Notes: a model not told the origin generated them from the sequence alone. A DNA stretch of 64,000 nt from Streptomyces sp. NBC_00536 (GCF_036346295.1 NZ_CP107819.1:3596001-3660000), one strand, 5' to 3'; shown: positions 23,862 to 32,040, counted from the stretch's first letter. Numbers and translations are program-made.

Positions 23862-24797
23862 ATGCCTGGTGAGACCTCCCTTCCCGCCGGCCTCGCTCGC
23901 GTGCTGGATGCTTGGCAGGACCTGGTCGCCCAAGGTGAGATGTCGGAGCAGACTTTCGGCCGCTTCAGCCAACTCCTGAACCGGTTCGAGTACTTCGCCA
24001 CCGCCCATGGGGTGCGGGAGTTCCGTGCCGTCGGCGAGTCGTTGGCCGCCGCGTTCATCGATGCCCACGGCCGCACCCGGCACGGACACGTCGCACCGGC
24101 CGCGATCGCCACCCGCCACCTCCGGCGCAGCGTCCTACGGATGTGCTTCACCGTGGCCCGTGAGCTCCAGCTCATCGAGACCGACCCAACCTGGCGCATC
24201 GACCTGCCACCGAGGGTCAAGGGGTCGACCCGCCCTCTGAACGACGACGAGACCATCGCCTTGCGCCGCGCAGCCGAGTTCGTCGAGCGTCCCACCCGCC
24301 ACGCCGCTGCGGCCGCTCTCGCCCTGGCAGGCGGATTCAGCGGCGAGATCGGCCACATCCGCCCCGCCGACGTCGACCCCGGCGGCCATCGTGTATGGAT
24401 GCACGGCTCGACCAAGACCATCCCGCGCTGGTGCCCCTTGGACACCTGGGGCCTTCGCGTACTGGCGGCCCGTAGAGGGTGCTTGGAGCCCAGCACCGCA
24501 TCTGGGAAGCCCCCGTTCGCGGTCTCCGGACGGGCCGGATCGGACGAGCAGGTCCAGGCGAGGGTGTGCGTCGCCCTGCGGGACCTCCTCAAACAGATCG
24601 GGCTCGCCGCCGATCGGGCAGTGCGCCCTGCCTCCATCACCGCTTACGCAGGCTGGGAGACCTTCACACGCACCGGCCGCATCGAGGCCGCCGCCCGGCA
24701 CCTCGGCATGGCATCCCTGGACAGCGCCGCCGCCCTCATCGGGCACGACTGGCAGATCCCGACCGCAGAAAGGCAGGCCGGACGCCATGCCCGATGA
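23862..24797 (+). CDS. Tyrosine-recombinase-like protein with degenerate active site
   Basis: 311 aa from ATG 23862 (the frame opens to 23748). The N-terminal ~120 residues resemble a core-binding domain (FGRFSQLLNRFEYFATAHGV...ATRHLRRSVLRMCFTVAREL). The C-terminal half follows the integrase catalytic fold. Where active enzymes have G-x-R-x-x-E, this reads GGFSGEIGHIRPADVD, so the first Arg is missing. A Lys is kept in STKTIPRW, but the HxxR and LGH...Y boxes are changed (TAYAGWETF, HLGMASLDSAAALIGHDW). Catalysis is doubtful. Its stop overlaps the DDE gene start by 11 bp. A helper or DNA-binding subunit of a transposition complex is possible. Confidence 0.65.
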   Translation: MPGETSLPAGLARVLDAWQDLVAQGEMSEQTFGRFSQLLNRFEYFATAHGVREFRAVGESLAAAFIDAHGRTRHGHVAPAAIATRHLRRSVLRMCFTVARELQLIETDPTWRIDLPPRVKGSTRPLNDDETIALRRAAEFVERPTRHAAAAALALAGGFSGEIGHIRPADVDPGGHRVWMHGSTKTIPRWCPLDTWGLRVLAARRGCLEPSTASGKPPFAVSGRAGSDEQVQARVCVALRDLLKQIGLAADRAVRPASITAYAGWETFTRTGRIEAAARHLGMASLDSAAALIGHDWQIPTAERQAGRHAR

Positions 24798-26358
24798 CCT
24801 CTTCGGCGACCCCGTCCCGCGCACCGTCCGCAAGAAGGCCGCACGCCGGGCCCTGGAATCCGACATCCGCACCGTCTCCCACCGCATCAAGGACGTCGCC
24901 TTCTTCGAAGACGTCTACCGGCTCACCACCGCCCTCGACACCACGGGCGGCCCCCGCGTGGGACGCCCTCCCGCGTTCCCGCCGTACGTCTACCTGCTCT
25001 TCCTCGCCCTGCGCGGAATCCACGGCTCTGCCCGCTACTGCGCCGGCGAACTCCGCGACCAAGCCGTCTGGGAGGAGATCCGCAAGGGCGTGGCCCACCA
25101 CCTCGGCAGGGACGAGGCGCGGAGCCTGCCCGAGGTCGGACCCACTCGTCATCAGTGGCAGCACGCTCAGAGCACCCTCCTGATCCCCCACCTGAACGAA
25201 CTCTCCGAAACGTTCGCGGAACTCGCCCTCGCCCAAGCCCTCCGCCAAGGCCTCCTGCCTCCCGAGGAGCGTCGTTCCTGGAGCAACCCGGGCCGCCATC
25301 AGCTCATCGCCGGCGACGGCACTGTGGCCAAGTCCCCCACCCTCTCCACCGTTCCCTACAGCGTCGACGAGAACGGCGTGCGCCGCAGCCACCGCGTCGA
25401 CCCCGCCGCTGCCTGGCAGAAGGAAGGCGGCGGCAAGCGGGACGAGCAGGACGAGAGCGGCGCAGCGGCATCACGAGACGCGACTACCGGCCAAGGGACC
25501 AAGGACCCGAAGGGCAGCAGGTACGCGGACGGCACGATGGTTCTGGGCAGCAAGTTCGTCGTGTTCTCCACACGCCACCGCGGCTACTTCCGGCGTGTCT
25601 TCCTGCGCTACAGCCATGTTCCCCACGACCAAGAGGGCGGCGAAGCCGCAGTAGCCCTCAAACTCGCCTGCGCCATCCTCGACGCCGCAGAAGGCTGCAT
25701 GGGTGTCCTTTACGACGGGGCCTTCCGCGGCATGCACCGTGACGTCATCGCCCGCCGCGGCAAGCTCCTCATCAACAAGCAGCACAAGGGGGCCAAACCG
25801 CGGTATCTGCGCACCCTCGACTACGGGCGCTGCCGCCACGAACTGTGGTCCAAGAAAGGACGCGCCCACGAACGCGTCTTCCTCGACACCGGCACGACCA
25901 CCCTCCTACCACTGCCCATCCGCAAGCTCGAACGCCGCAGCAGCCCCAACGCCCACCGCTGGTACCACCTGCTCGCCGTCCCCTGCCCCCGCGGCGCCCA
26001 CGAACACCGCGAGCCCGTCGGTATCACCACCACCCCCGGCGAACGTGAGGACGGCCAGAGCGACACCGAGACCGGATTCCACCGCGCCGAACACCTCCTC
26101 CAAATCCCCGACGCCACCAGCACCCACCAGACCCTCTACGGCGGCCGCGAAGACACCGAGTCCGGCTTCTCCCAGCTCGACCGCTCCCTCTGGAACCGCC
26201 GCATGATCGCCTTCGGTACCGACGCACAGAGTCTCGTCATCCTCGGCTTCCTCCTCGCCCAGAACGCCACCAGCGCGGCCCGCTACCGAGAAGACCCCAC
26301 CTACGCCGACGCGGACGCCGAGACCGCAGAAGGCCTCGCCCGGTCCCCCGACAACTGA
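24787..26358 (+). CDS. IS4-type DDE transposase-like protein
   Basis: 523 aa from ATG 24787, with its start inside the recombinase-like gene. The RNase H-like core is split by a long insertion: D177 in LIAGDGTVAK, D310 in GVLYDGAFRG and E458 in YGGREDTESGFSQLD. The last motif matches the IS4 signature Y(2)R(3)E(6)K, with Y451, R454 and E458, but Asp replaces the Lys at 465. Between D177 and D310 lies a low-complexity Lys/Asp/Gly tract (about 210-250). The reading frame is intact. No terminal inverted repeats were recognised by eye. Coupling to a tyrosine-recombinase-like gene beside a tRNA is unusual for IS4 elements, which normally carry one gene. Confidence 0.72.
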   Translation: MPDDLFGDPVPRTVRKKAARRALESDIRTVSHRIKDVAFFEDVYRLTTALDTTGGPRVGRPPAFPPYVYLLFLALRGIHGSARYCAGELRDQAVWEEIRKGVAHHLGRDEARSLPEVGPTRHQWQHAQSTLLIPHLNELSETFAELALAQALRQGLLPPEERRSWSNPGRHQLIAGDGTVAKSPTLSTVPYSVDENGVRRSHRVDPAAAWQKEGGGKRDEQDESGAAASRDATTGQGTKDPKGSRYADGTMVLGSKFVVFSTRHRGYFRRVFLRYSHVPHDQEGGEAAVALKLACAILDAAEGCMGVLYDGAFRGMHRDVIARRGKLLINKQHKGAKPRYLRTLDYGRCRHELWSKKGRAHERVFLDTGTTTLLPLPIRKLERRSSPNAHRWYHLLAVPCPRGAHEHREPVGITTTPGEREDGQSDTETGFHRAEHLLQIPDATSTHQTLYGGREDTESGFSQLDRSLWNRRMIAFGTDAQSLVILGFLLAQNATSAARYREDPTYADADAETAEGLARSPDN

Positions 26359-26392
26359 GCCGCAGAGCCCCCCACTGATCCGCTACCCTGTC

Positions 26393-26419
26393 CCTGGGCT
26401 GCCCTTGCGGCAGCCCAGG
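26393..26419 (+). terminator. Strong hairpin after the DDE gene
   Basis: CCTGGGCTGCC and GGCAGCCCAGG pair perfectly over 11 bp with a CTTGC loop, 35 bp after the DDE stop. It insulates the tRNA from upstream transcription. Confidence 0.8.
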
Positions 26420-26480
26420 ATCTTGCCGAGGCGAGCCGGAGACTCACGCAGAGTATTCAGCCACGTTTCACGCAAGGCCC

Positions 26481-26553
26481 GCCTTCGTAGCTCAGGGGAT
26501 AGAGCACGGCTCTCCTAAAGCCGGTGTCGCAGGTTCGAATCCTGCCGAGGGCA
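26481..26553 (+). tRNA. tRNA-Arg (anticodon CCT)
   Basis: A complete 73-nt cloverleaf. The acceptor GCCTTCG pairs with CGAGGGC (one T-G pair) with discriminator A. The D arm is GCTC...GAGC around AGGGGATA, the anticodon stem CGGCT/AGCCG flanks the loop CTCCTAA (anticodon CCT), and the T arm GCAGG-TTCGAAT-CCTGC is perfect. CCA is not encoded. tRNA-Arg genes are common attachment sites, and this one marks the right end of the accessory region. A second copy of its 3' end was not found elsewhere in the window. Confidence 0.95.
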
Positions 26554-26571
26554 CAGGACGTAACGCGCTGA

Positions 26572-26628
26572 CCTGGGGTTTCTCCCCAGGGAGGGCTCCA
26601 TTCGGCCCCGGACTCCGGTCCGGGGCCG
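26572..26628 (+). terminator. Two consecutive hairpins after tRNA-Arg
   Basis: The first (26572-26590) is CCTGGGG/CCCCAGG with loop TTTCT. The second (26603-26628) is CGGCCCCGGAC/GTCCGGGGCCG with a four-base loop, followed by TTT. They end the tRNA transcript and, from the other side, the convergent HTH gene. Confidence 0.8.
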
Positions 26629-26672
26629 TTTGCGTGTGCGGGGGCCCGGGACGGCGTGGGGGTCCGGGCCGG

Positions 26673-28064
26673 TCAGGACGCGTCCGGCACCCAGGCATTG
26701 GGGCCGGCGTTGTACCAGTACTGGCGGCCGGTGGTGAGCGCCGTGGTCCGGAACGGGCGGCCGTGGTCGTCGATGGTCGTGGTCCCCTGCCGGTCGCCAC
26801 TGCTCCAGGCCAGCTCCAGGTACCAGCGGACGTCATGGCCGAGCGTGGAGGCGTCGATGTCGAGGACCTGGGGGTCGGTGGCGGACACCTTGTAGGGGAA
26901 GTCGGTGATCGGCGTCGGCCGTGCGCCCTCATGGCCGGGGGCCGGCCGGGGGTGTGGTGAGGCGGCGTCGAGGTCGATGGCGAACGAGGCGGGCTCCAGC
27001 TCGCCGCCGCAGCCCGAACCCATGGTGTAGCCGTTCCACGCGGGCGCCTTGCCGCTGTCGACCGTGTGGACGTACAGAGCGTGCAGGACCACGGGGTTGC
27101 TGTCGGTGCCCTGCACGGTCACCTCCATCCGCAGGTGCCCGGCGGGTACGGCGTGCAGCGCGGACGCCCAGCCGTCGGTGGCGCCCCGGGCCGGGGGCGG
27201 CGGGACCTTGCCCGGCTCCTGGTCCAGGGCGAACCACTGACCGCAGGGGCTGCCCCAGTTGTTGGTCAGCACGCTGACGGTGAAGGGAACGGAGGCGGAG
27301 CGGGGCGCCGGGGTGCCGGAGGAGGGCGTGGTGCCGGGGGGCGTGGTGCCGGTCGGCGCGGAGGTGCCGGGGGTGCCCGAGGGCGACGTCGGCTGAGGGG
27401 CGGCGGTGCCGGCGGCCGCGCCCGCCGAGAGGGGCTGCCGTGCCTTCGCCGACTCCGATGCCGCCGCATGCTGTGCGCCGGACGGTTCGGCGGTGTGCGT
27501 GCCGCCGGAGAGCGTCGCCACGGCCACGGTCGTACCGGCCGCCATGGCCACGACGACGCCCGCCGCGAGCGCGACCAGCCGACGGCGCCGGCCGCCGGGC
27601 CCGGTGGCTGTGCGGGCGGGGGTCGCCTCATGCGGGGAAGGGGAGCCGTCCTGGTCCGTCACGTCCGGCAGGGCCACCACCAGGGGCTCCGGCTCCGGCG
27701 CCCCCGCCTCGGCCGTCGGACTGACGGGAGCCGGGTCGGAAGCCGGGTCGGGAGCCGCCCCATCGGGGACCGTCGCGGCGGGCGCACCGCCGCCCGCCGA
27801 CTCCCGGCGGCGTTCGGCCAGGGCCACGATCCACTGATGGTGCAGGGCCACCAACTCGTCGGCGGACGCTCCGCAGACCCTGGCGAACCGCTCCACGGGC
27901 GCGTAGTCCGTGGGCACCGTCTGGCCGTTGCAGTAGCGGTGCAGGGTCGAGTTGCTGGAGTGCAGCCGTTTGGCGAGGGTGCCGTAGCTCCGCCCGGACC
28001 GTTCCTTCAGTTCACGCATCAGCTCCGCGAACCGCTCGGTCTCCGCGCCCGTGCCCGTGCCCAT
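26673..28064 (-). CDS. Helix-turn-helix protein with one membrane segment and an extracytoplasmic domain
   Basis: 463 aa from ATG 28064, the first Met of the usual MGTGTGAETERFAELMRELK start. Residues about 8-85 form an XRE-like domain (GRSYGTLAKRLHSSNSTLHR then YCNGQTVPTDYAPVERFARV). A disordered Pro/Ala linker follows, then a membrane helix (LVALAAGVVVAMAAGTTVAV), a Thr/Pro-rich stalk and a beta-rich domain of about 170 residues outside the cell. This one-component membrane-regulator layout is common in Streptomyces. The gene faces a DUF4232 lipoprotein gene across a region with seven GGAAC half-sites, its probable operators. A frame extension to 28259 would run through that operator region and is rejected. 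Confidence 0.8.
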   Translation of the reverse strand: MGTGTGAETERFAELMRELKERSGRSYGTLAKRLHSSNSTLHRYCNGQTVPTDYAPVERFARVCGASADELVALHHQWIVALAERRRESAGGGAPAATVPDGAAPDPASDPAPVSPTAEAGAPEPEPLVVALPDVTDQDGSPSPHEATPARTATGPGGRRRRLVALAAGVVVAMAAGTTVAVATLSGGTHTAEPSGAQHAAASESAKARQPLSAGAAAGTAAPQPTSPSGTPGTSAPTGTTPPGTTPSSGTPAPRSASVPFTVSVLTNNWGSPCGQWFALDQEPGKVPPPPARGATDGWASALHAVPAGHLRMEVTVQGTDSNPVVLHALYVHTVDSGKAPAWNGYTMGSGCGGELEPASFAIDLDAASPHPRPAPGHEGARPTPITDFPYKVSATDPQVLDIDASTLGHDVRWYLELAWSSGDRQGTTTIDDHGRPFRTTALTTGRQYWYNAGPNAWVPDAS

Positions 28065-28085
28065 CCCGCCCCCACCCTCACCCTC

Positions 28086-28171
28086 GTTCCGGAACGCCGT
28101 TCCAGGCTCGGCGGTTTCCCCAGGTGAGAGTAGTTGGAACCGTTCCATGGTTCCCACTTCCCGGTGGGAAC
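28086..28171. promoter_or_regulatory. Array of seven GGAAC/GTTCC half-sites between divergent genes
   Basis: GTTCC or GGAAC occurs at 28086, 28091, 28099, 28136, 28142, 28150 and 28167. They form a perfect GTTCCGGAAC palindrome (28086-28095), GGAAC-n3-GTTCC, GGAAC-n1-GTTCC and the hairpin GTTCCCAC-n6-GTGGGAAC (28150-28171). The array fills the space upstream of the HTH membrane protein and about 105 bp before the DUF4232 lipoprotein gene. It probably binds the HTH protein. Confidence 0.6.
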
Positions 28172-28276
28172 GGCGACTGGGACGGAAAGGGCCGCACAGT
28201 TGGCCTGGCCGACCGGTCCGCCGCAGAGCCGACCGGAATCCTGCCCCTGTGTGAACCACCCGACGGAGGAAGACCC

Positions 28277-28975
28277 ATGTCCATGACCCGCACCCGCACC
28301 CTGCTCTCGTGCGCCGCCCTCGCCCTCGGCTCCACCGCCCTCATCGGCTGCGCCGGCATGTCCTCGGCCTCCCCCGCGACCCCGGCCGCCTCCGCCGTCC
28401 CGTCGGCCTCCACCGGCTCGTCGGCCTCCACCGTTCGCGTCGCCGCGCCGTCCACCCCGGCGTCAACGCCCCGCAGCGGCGGCTCGGCAGCAACCCACGA
28501 CGACAGCGACAGCTACGCGTACACCCACGCCTGCTCCAAGAACCAGCTGTCGGTGCGGGTGGTCCGCCGTGCGGCGGCGGCCAGTCAGCGGGTGATCGAG
28601 GTGCGCAACCTCGGTGCGAACTCCTGCGGCCTCTCCTACTACCCGCTGGTCAGCGTGGGCGACCCGAACGCCGCGGATCACACCTACGACATCAAGCCCC
28701 TGATCCCCGGCGGCCTCGGCGGCCCGCCCGCGTACGCGCTCCACACCGGGAAGACCGCCTACGCGGTCATCGACCTCGACCCCAGCGGCAAGGCCCCGAA
28801 CGCGTCCCAGGGCGGCGAGTTGAACGTCCTGGCCCACAGCGACATGCCCAACGCCGACACGCTCAACTTCCCGCTCGGCTCCAACTCGCGGGTGCTGAAG
28901 CCCAAGCTGGGCCTGTACGAGGACAACGTCAATGACGCGGTCGCCTCCATGAACCAGGCGACCGTCCAGTCCTGA
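28277..28975 (+). CDS. DUF4232 lipoprotein
   Basis: 232 aa from ATG 28277, with GGAGGA nine bases upstream. The lipoprotein signal has lipobox LIGC (Cys25), followed by a Ser/Ala/Pro-rich stalk of about 55 residues. The DUF4232 domain spans about 90-225, with C100 (HACSKNQLSV) and C130 (ANSCGLSYYPL) in the usual positions. The domain is immunoglobulin-like and its role is unknown; in streptomycetes it is always exported. It is transcribed divergently from the HTH membrane protein, and the GGAAC operator array lies between them, so it is the likely target of that regulator. Confidence 0.85.
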   Translation: MSMTRTRTLLSCAALALGSTALIGCAGMSSASPATPAASAVPSASTGSSASTVRVAAPSTPASTPRSGGSAATHDDSDSYAYTHACSKNQLSVRVVRRAAAASQRVIEVRNLGANSCGLSYYPLVSVGDPNAADHTYDIKPLIPGGLGGPPAYALHTGKTAYAVIDLDPSGKAPNASQGGELNVLAHSDMPNADTLNFPLGSNSRVLKPKLGLYEDNVNDAVASMNQATVQS

Positions 28976-28988
28976 GCGGCCGTTCCCG

Positions 28989-30269
28989 TCAGGTACGGGG
29001 CGGGGGCGGGGTCAGGGTGACGCGGGCTTCGGCGCCGCCTTCGGGGCGGTTGGTGAAGGTGAGGGTGGCGGACAGGGCGTGGGCCTGGCCCGCGGCGATG
29101 GTCAGGCCCAGGCCGTGGCCCTTGTTCATGCCCTCCGTGCGGAACCGCTGCGGGCCGCTCGTCAGCAGGTAGTCCGGGTAGCCGGGGCCCTCGTCGGTCA
29201 CGGTCACCGTGAGGGCGTCGACGGTGACCGTGACCGGGGCCACGCCGTGTTTGTGGGCGTTGGCGATCAGGTTGCCGAGGATGCGTTCGACCCGGCGGCG
29301 GTCGGTCTCCACCACGTGGGAGGAGACGACGGTCAGGCGGGTGTCCGTGCCCGAGGCGCGGATCGTACGGGCGGCCAGTTCGGCGAGGTCGTGGGAGTCC
29401 AGCTCCGGGCGCTCGCTGCGGGTGTCCAGCCGGGATATCTCCAGCAGGTCCTCGGTCAGCGCGCGCATGGCCTGCACCCGGTCCCGTACGAGTTCGGCGG
29501 GCCGGCCCGGCGGGAGGAGCTCCGCGGCGGCGTTGAGCCCGGTCAGCGGGGTGCGCAGTTCGTGGGCGACGTCGGCCGTGAAGCGGCGTTCCGATTCGAG
29601 CTTGCGCTGGAGGGAGGCGGCCATGATGTCCAGGGCGCCGGATACGGCGGCCACCTCGTCCCGCGCCCGCGGCGAGTCGTCGACGCGGGCGTCCAGGTCG
29701 CCGGCGCTGATCCGGCGGGCGACCTGCGCGGTCTGGTGCAGCCGCCGGGTGATGCGGGTGACGCCGATGGCGCCGATGAGGAGGGTGCCGCCGATGGCGA
29801 GGACCGCGGAGCCGAGGATGGCCCGGTCGAGGTCTGCGATGGTCTGCTCGCTGGCGCTGTAGTCGACGGCGGCGGCGATCACGCCGTCCCGGTCCGCGGG
29901 TCCGGCCGCCCACATGACCGGCTTGTTCCGGAGTTCGCCGACGAGGGTGCCGCGCCGTCCGGCCGCCGCGTACGCGCGCAGCTCGGGGGGCAGGGCCTTG
30001 GGGTCGAGGCCTTCGCCGCGCGGGGTGCGGGTGCCGGTCTCGTACGCCTCGGTGATCCGGTCGAGGCGGTCGAGGGCCTTCTCCCGGGCGGTTCCGATGG
30101 TCTGGTTGGTCATGGCGTTGTGCACGAGTCCGCCGAGGAGGGCGGCGAGCCCGCAGCACATGAGGGTGATGAAGACCGCGGCCTTCCAGGTCAGGGTCGC
30201 CGTCCACGCCGGGAACCGGAACACGGCGCCGAACGGGGAGCGCAATCGATTCTTCGACCGGTTCCTCAC
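28989..30269 (-). CDS. Two-component sensor histidine kinase
   Basis: 426 aa from GTG 30269, which overlaps the stop of the lipoprotein gene (GTGA). Two membrane helices (about 23-45 and 145-167) flank an extracytoplasmic sensor of about 100 residues. A HAMP domain follows, then HisKA with phospho-acceptor H236 in FTADVAHELRTPL, and a HATPase_c domain with N box LGNLIANAHKHG and G box DEGPGY and KGHGLGL. No response regulator gene is in this operon or next to it, so the partner must be encoded elsewhere. It is the third gene of an operon with a sortase and a lipoprotein, which suggests it monitors the cell surface. The order recalls cse-type lipoprotein-kinase loci, but it is not the same set. 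Confidence 0.9.
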   Translation of the reverse strand: MRNRSKNRLRSPFGAVFRFPAWTATLTWKAAVFITLMCCGLAALLGGLVHNAMTNQTIGTAREKALDRLDRITEAYETGTRTPRGEGLDPKALPPELRAYAAAGRRGTLVGELRNKPVMWAAGPADRDGVIAAAVDYSASEQTIADLDRAILGSAVLAIGGTLLIGAIGVTRITRRLHQTAQVARRISAGDLDARVDDSPRARDEVAAVSGALDIMAASLQRKLESERRFTADVAHELRTPLTGLNAAAELLPPGRPAELVRDRVQAMRALTEDLLEISRLDTRSERPELDSHDLAELAARTIRASGTDTRLTVVSSHVVETDRRRVERILGNLIANAHKHGVAPVTVTVDALTVTVTDEGPGYPDYLLTSGPQRFRTEGMNKGHGLGLTIAAGQAHALSATLTFTNRPEGGAEARVTLTPPPPRT

Positions 30270-31003
30270 GGGTGGGGCTTCCCCGCCGGGCGGATGATCT
30301 CCGTCAGGCGCGGCAGCAGGGCCTGATGGCTCGGGCACCAGGTCCACACCTCGCGCTTCTCGGTGCCCACCGCGCCCTCGTGGGAGCGGACGATCACGTC
30401 CCGCTGGGCCAGCTCGACGCTGAGGACCCGCTCGTAGGTGTTCATGATCCTCAGGACCCGGCCGTCCCGGCACGCGTAGATACGGATGTTCAGGATGTCC
30501 GGCGACACCCCGACGCCGAGGATCAGCTCGTCTTCGCCGTTCCCCGTCAGATCACGGTAGTGCGCCGACTCCAGCGGGCACCCGGCAGCCCCCGGCCGCT
30601 CGCACCGGCCCAGCTCCGCCACCAGCCGCTCGCGCTCGCCCGGATCCCCGCGGTGGTCCGGTCCGGCCGGCAGGTCGGCCGTGACCAGTTCCATCGGGTC
30701 GACCGCGTGCAGGCCCCCCTCGGCATCCGGGAATCCGGCCACCGGTACGCCGGCCGTCCGCTCCCCGCTCTTCGCCGCGTCCCGGTCCGGCTCGGCGGGC
30801 GGGCGCTCGGCCCACCGCTGGTACGGGCCCTGCGCGCGCACCGCCGGGACGCCGCGCTCGCCCACCACGGCGTGCTCCGCGCTACAGCCCGCCAGGGCCA
30901 GGGTCAGGGCCATCACGGGCAGGGTGAGGAGGGCGAGCACCAGGTAGCGGCGCCAGGCGTGCGACGGGTCCGGGGCGTCTGCGCCCCTCGGCTGCGGGGT
31001 CAC
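30266..31003 (-). CDS. Lipoprotein between a sortase and a histidine kinase
   Basis: 245 aa from GTG 31003, whose bases overlap the sortase stop (GTGA). After a basic N terminus (SHAWRRYLVLALLTLPVMAL) the lipobox is LAGC. The mature part has a charged, disordered region, then a domain of about 120 residues (GNGEDELILGVGVSPDILNI and MNTYERVLSVELAQRDVIVR) that looks like a single FG-GAP-like or beta-propeller-like repeat. It is tightly coupled to both neighbours, so it may be an accessory sensor lipoprotein for the kinase, as CseA is for CseC. Family assignment beyond lipoprotein is uncertain. Confidence 0.75.
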   Translation of the reverse strand: MTPQPRGADAPDPSHAWRRYLVLALLTLPVMALTLALAGCSAEHAVVGERGVPAVRAQGPYQRWAERPPAEPDRDAAKSGERTAGVPVAGFPDAEGGLHAVDPMELVTADLPAGPDHRGDPGERERLVAELGRCERPGAAGCPLESAHYRDLTGNGEDELILGVGVSPDILNIRIYACRDGRVLRIMNTYERVLSVELAQRDVIVRSHEGAVGTEKREVWTWCPSHQALLPRLTEIIRPAGKPHP

Positions 31004-31629
31004 GCCACGAGGTCGCCGTAGAAGATGACGTTGTTGGTGCGGTGGCCGTCCTTGATCTCTCCGCCGCAGGTCAGCAGGCGCAGCTCGGGGCGGCTCGTGG
31101 CGCCGTAGACCTTGTCCGTCGGGAAGTCCTTCTTGTTGACGTCCTCGATCTCGCGGATCTTGAACCGGGCGGTCTTCCCGTCCTCGCGCGGCACCTCGAT
31201 CAGATCGCCGAGCCCGATCTTCTTGACGTCCTTCATCAGCGCCGGGCCGTACTTCGTGTCGAAGTGCGCGACGAGTACGGAAACCCCCCGCTCCCCCGGC
31301 GTCGCGCCGTCCGCCCACCACCCGGGCGTGTCCGCGTCCGTCTCCGCGCTGGGCACGCCCAGCTCGCCCGCCGCGTCCACCGTGAGGTCGACCATCTTCT
31401 TCGCGTCCACCCCGGCCGCGTCGATCTTCATACCGGTGGGCCGGGACTTCGGCAGCGCGTGCGCCGCCGTGTCCGATACGGGCGCCACGGCGGCCGCCGT
31501 ACTGCCGACCTTGGGGTCCGGTGGCAGCTGGGTCCCCGCCCCCTCCCCGAACCCGAACGCCAGGCGCGCAACGGCCCCCGCGACGGCGAGCGTGACGGCT
31601 ACGGCCGCGGTGCGGTGGATGGCGGGCAT
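31000..31629 (-). CDS. Class F-type sortase
   Basis: 209 aa from ATG 31629, preceded by GAGGGG. An N-terminal signal anchor (about 7-28) is followed by a linker and the sortase beta-barrel. Catalytic residues are all present: H122 in LVAHFDTKYGPA, C188 in LRLLTCGGEI and R197 in GHRTNNVIFYGDL. It is short, with no C-terminal membrane helix, as in actinobacterial class F enzymes. Sortases join LPxTG-type proteins to the wall; no LPxTG substrate gene is visible in the window. It is the first gene of a three-gene operon with overlapping starts and stops. Confidence 0.9.
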   Translation of the reverse strand: MPAIHRTAAVAVTLAVAGAVARLAFGFGEGAGTQLPPDPKVGSTAAAVAPVSDTAAHALPKSRPTGMKIDAAGVDAKKMVDLTVDAAGELGVPSAETDADTPGWWADGATPGERGVSVLVAHFDTKYGPALMKDVKKIGLGDLIEVPREDGKTARFKIREIEDVNKKDFPTDKVYGATSRPELRLLTCGGEIKDGHRTNNVIFYGDLVA

Positions 31630-31784
31630 GCGTGGTTCCCCTCGTCTCGGCGTCGCCCGTGGTCGGCGACAGATCAGACGTTACGAGGGTCATGTTTTGG
31701 TAATCCGTCGGCAATGTAACAGTTTGCCGGACCTGTGGACCCGAAGGCGTTAAGTGGCCGAAAGGACCAGAAGCGGAGGCCAGA

Positions 31785-31814
31785 AAGCCCTCCCGGCCGA
31801 TGCCGGGAGGGCTT
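31785..31814. terminator. Perfect 13-bp terminator hairpin
   Basis: AAGCCCTCCCGGC and GCCGGGAGGGCTT pair without mismatch around CGAT. It lies 22 bp beyond the stop of the small minus-strand gene and upstream of the sortase operon, separating the two units. Confidence 0.85.
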
Positions 31815-31836
31815 GGGCGCGGCATGCGGCACGGGG

Positions 31837-32040
31837 TCAGCTGAGGCCCCTGCTGCGTTCTCCGATGCGGTCGCCCTGCGGGGTTCCGGACCGCTTGAGA
31901 GCCGCCTTCGTGTGCGCTCCGCCCTTCACCTTGCTCCGCAGTTCACCTTCGTACCCGTGGCCCGGCCCCTTCGGCGCCTGGGGCAGCTCCAGCGCCTTGG
32001 CGACCGCGTCACGGAAATCCTGCTTCTGCTCTTCACTCAT
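31837..32040 (-). CDS. Small conserved-looking basic protein (67 aa)
   Basis: Starts at ATG 32040. It is soluble, strongly charged and predicted to be mostly disordered after an N-terminal helix (MSEEQKQDFRDAVAKALELP). The C-terminal half, KGGAHTKAALKRSGTPQGDR, is basic and could bind nucleic acid. GGAGG lies 14 bases before the start. It has its own strong terminator. Short proteins of this style are common in streptomycetes without assigned function; I cannot name the family. Confidence 0.6.
   Translation of the reverse strand: MSEEQKQDFRDAVAKALELPQAPKGPGHGYEGELRSKVKGGAHTKAALKRSGTPQGDRIGERSRGLS

Noticed and set aside
23504-26553. A duplicated tRNA-Arg 3' end as attL/attR
   Set aside because: I searched for the GGTTCGAATCCTGC motif elsewhere in the window and did not find it; only the unrelated tRNA-like T arm at 23585-23600 is present.
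28065-28259. Longer N terminus for the HTH membrane protein
   Set aside because: It would run through the GGAAC operator array and has no family-like sequence; ATG 28064 gives the normal start.
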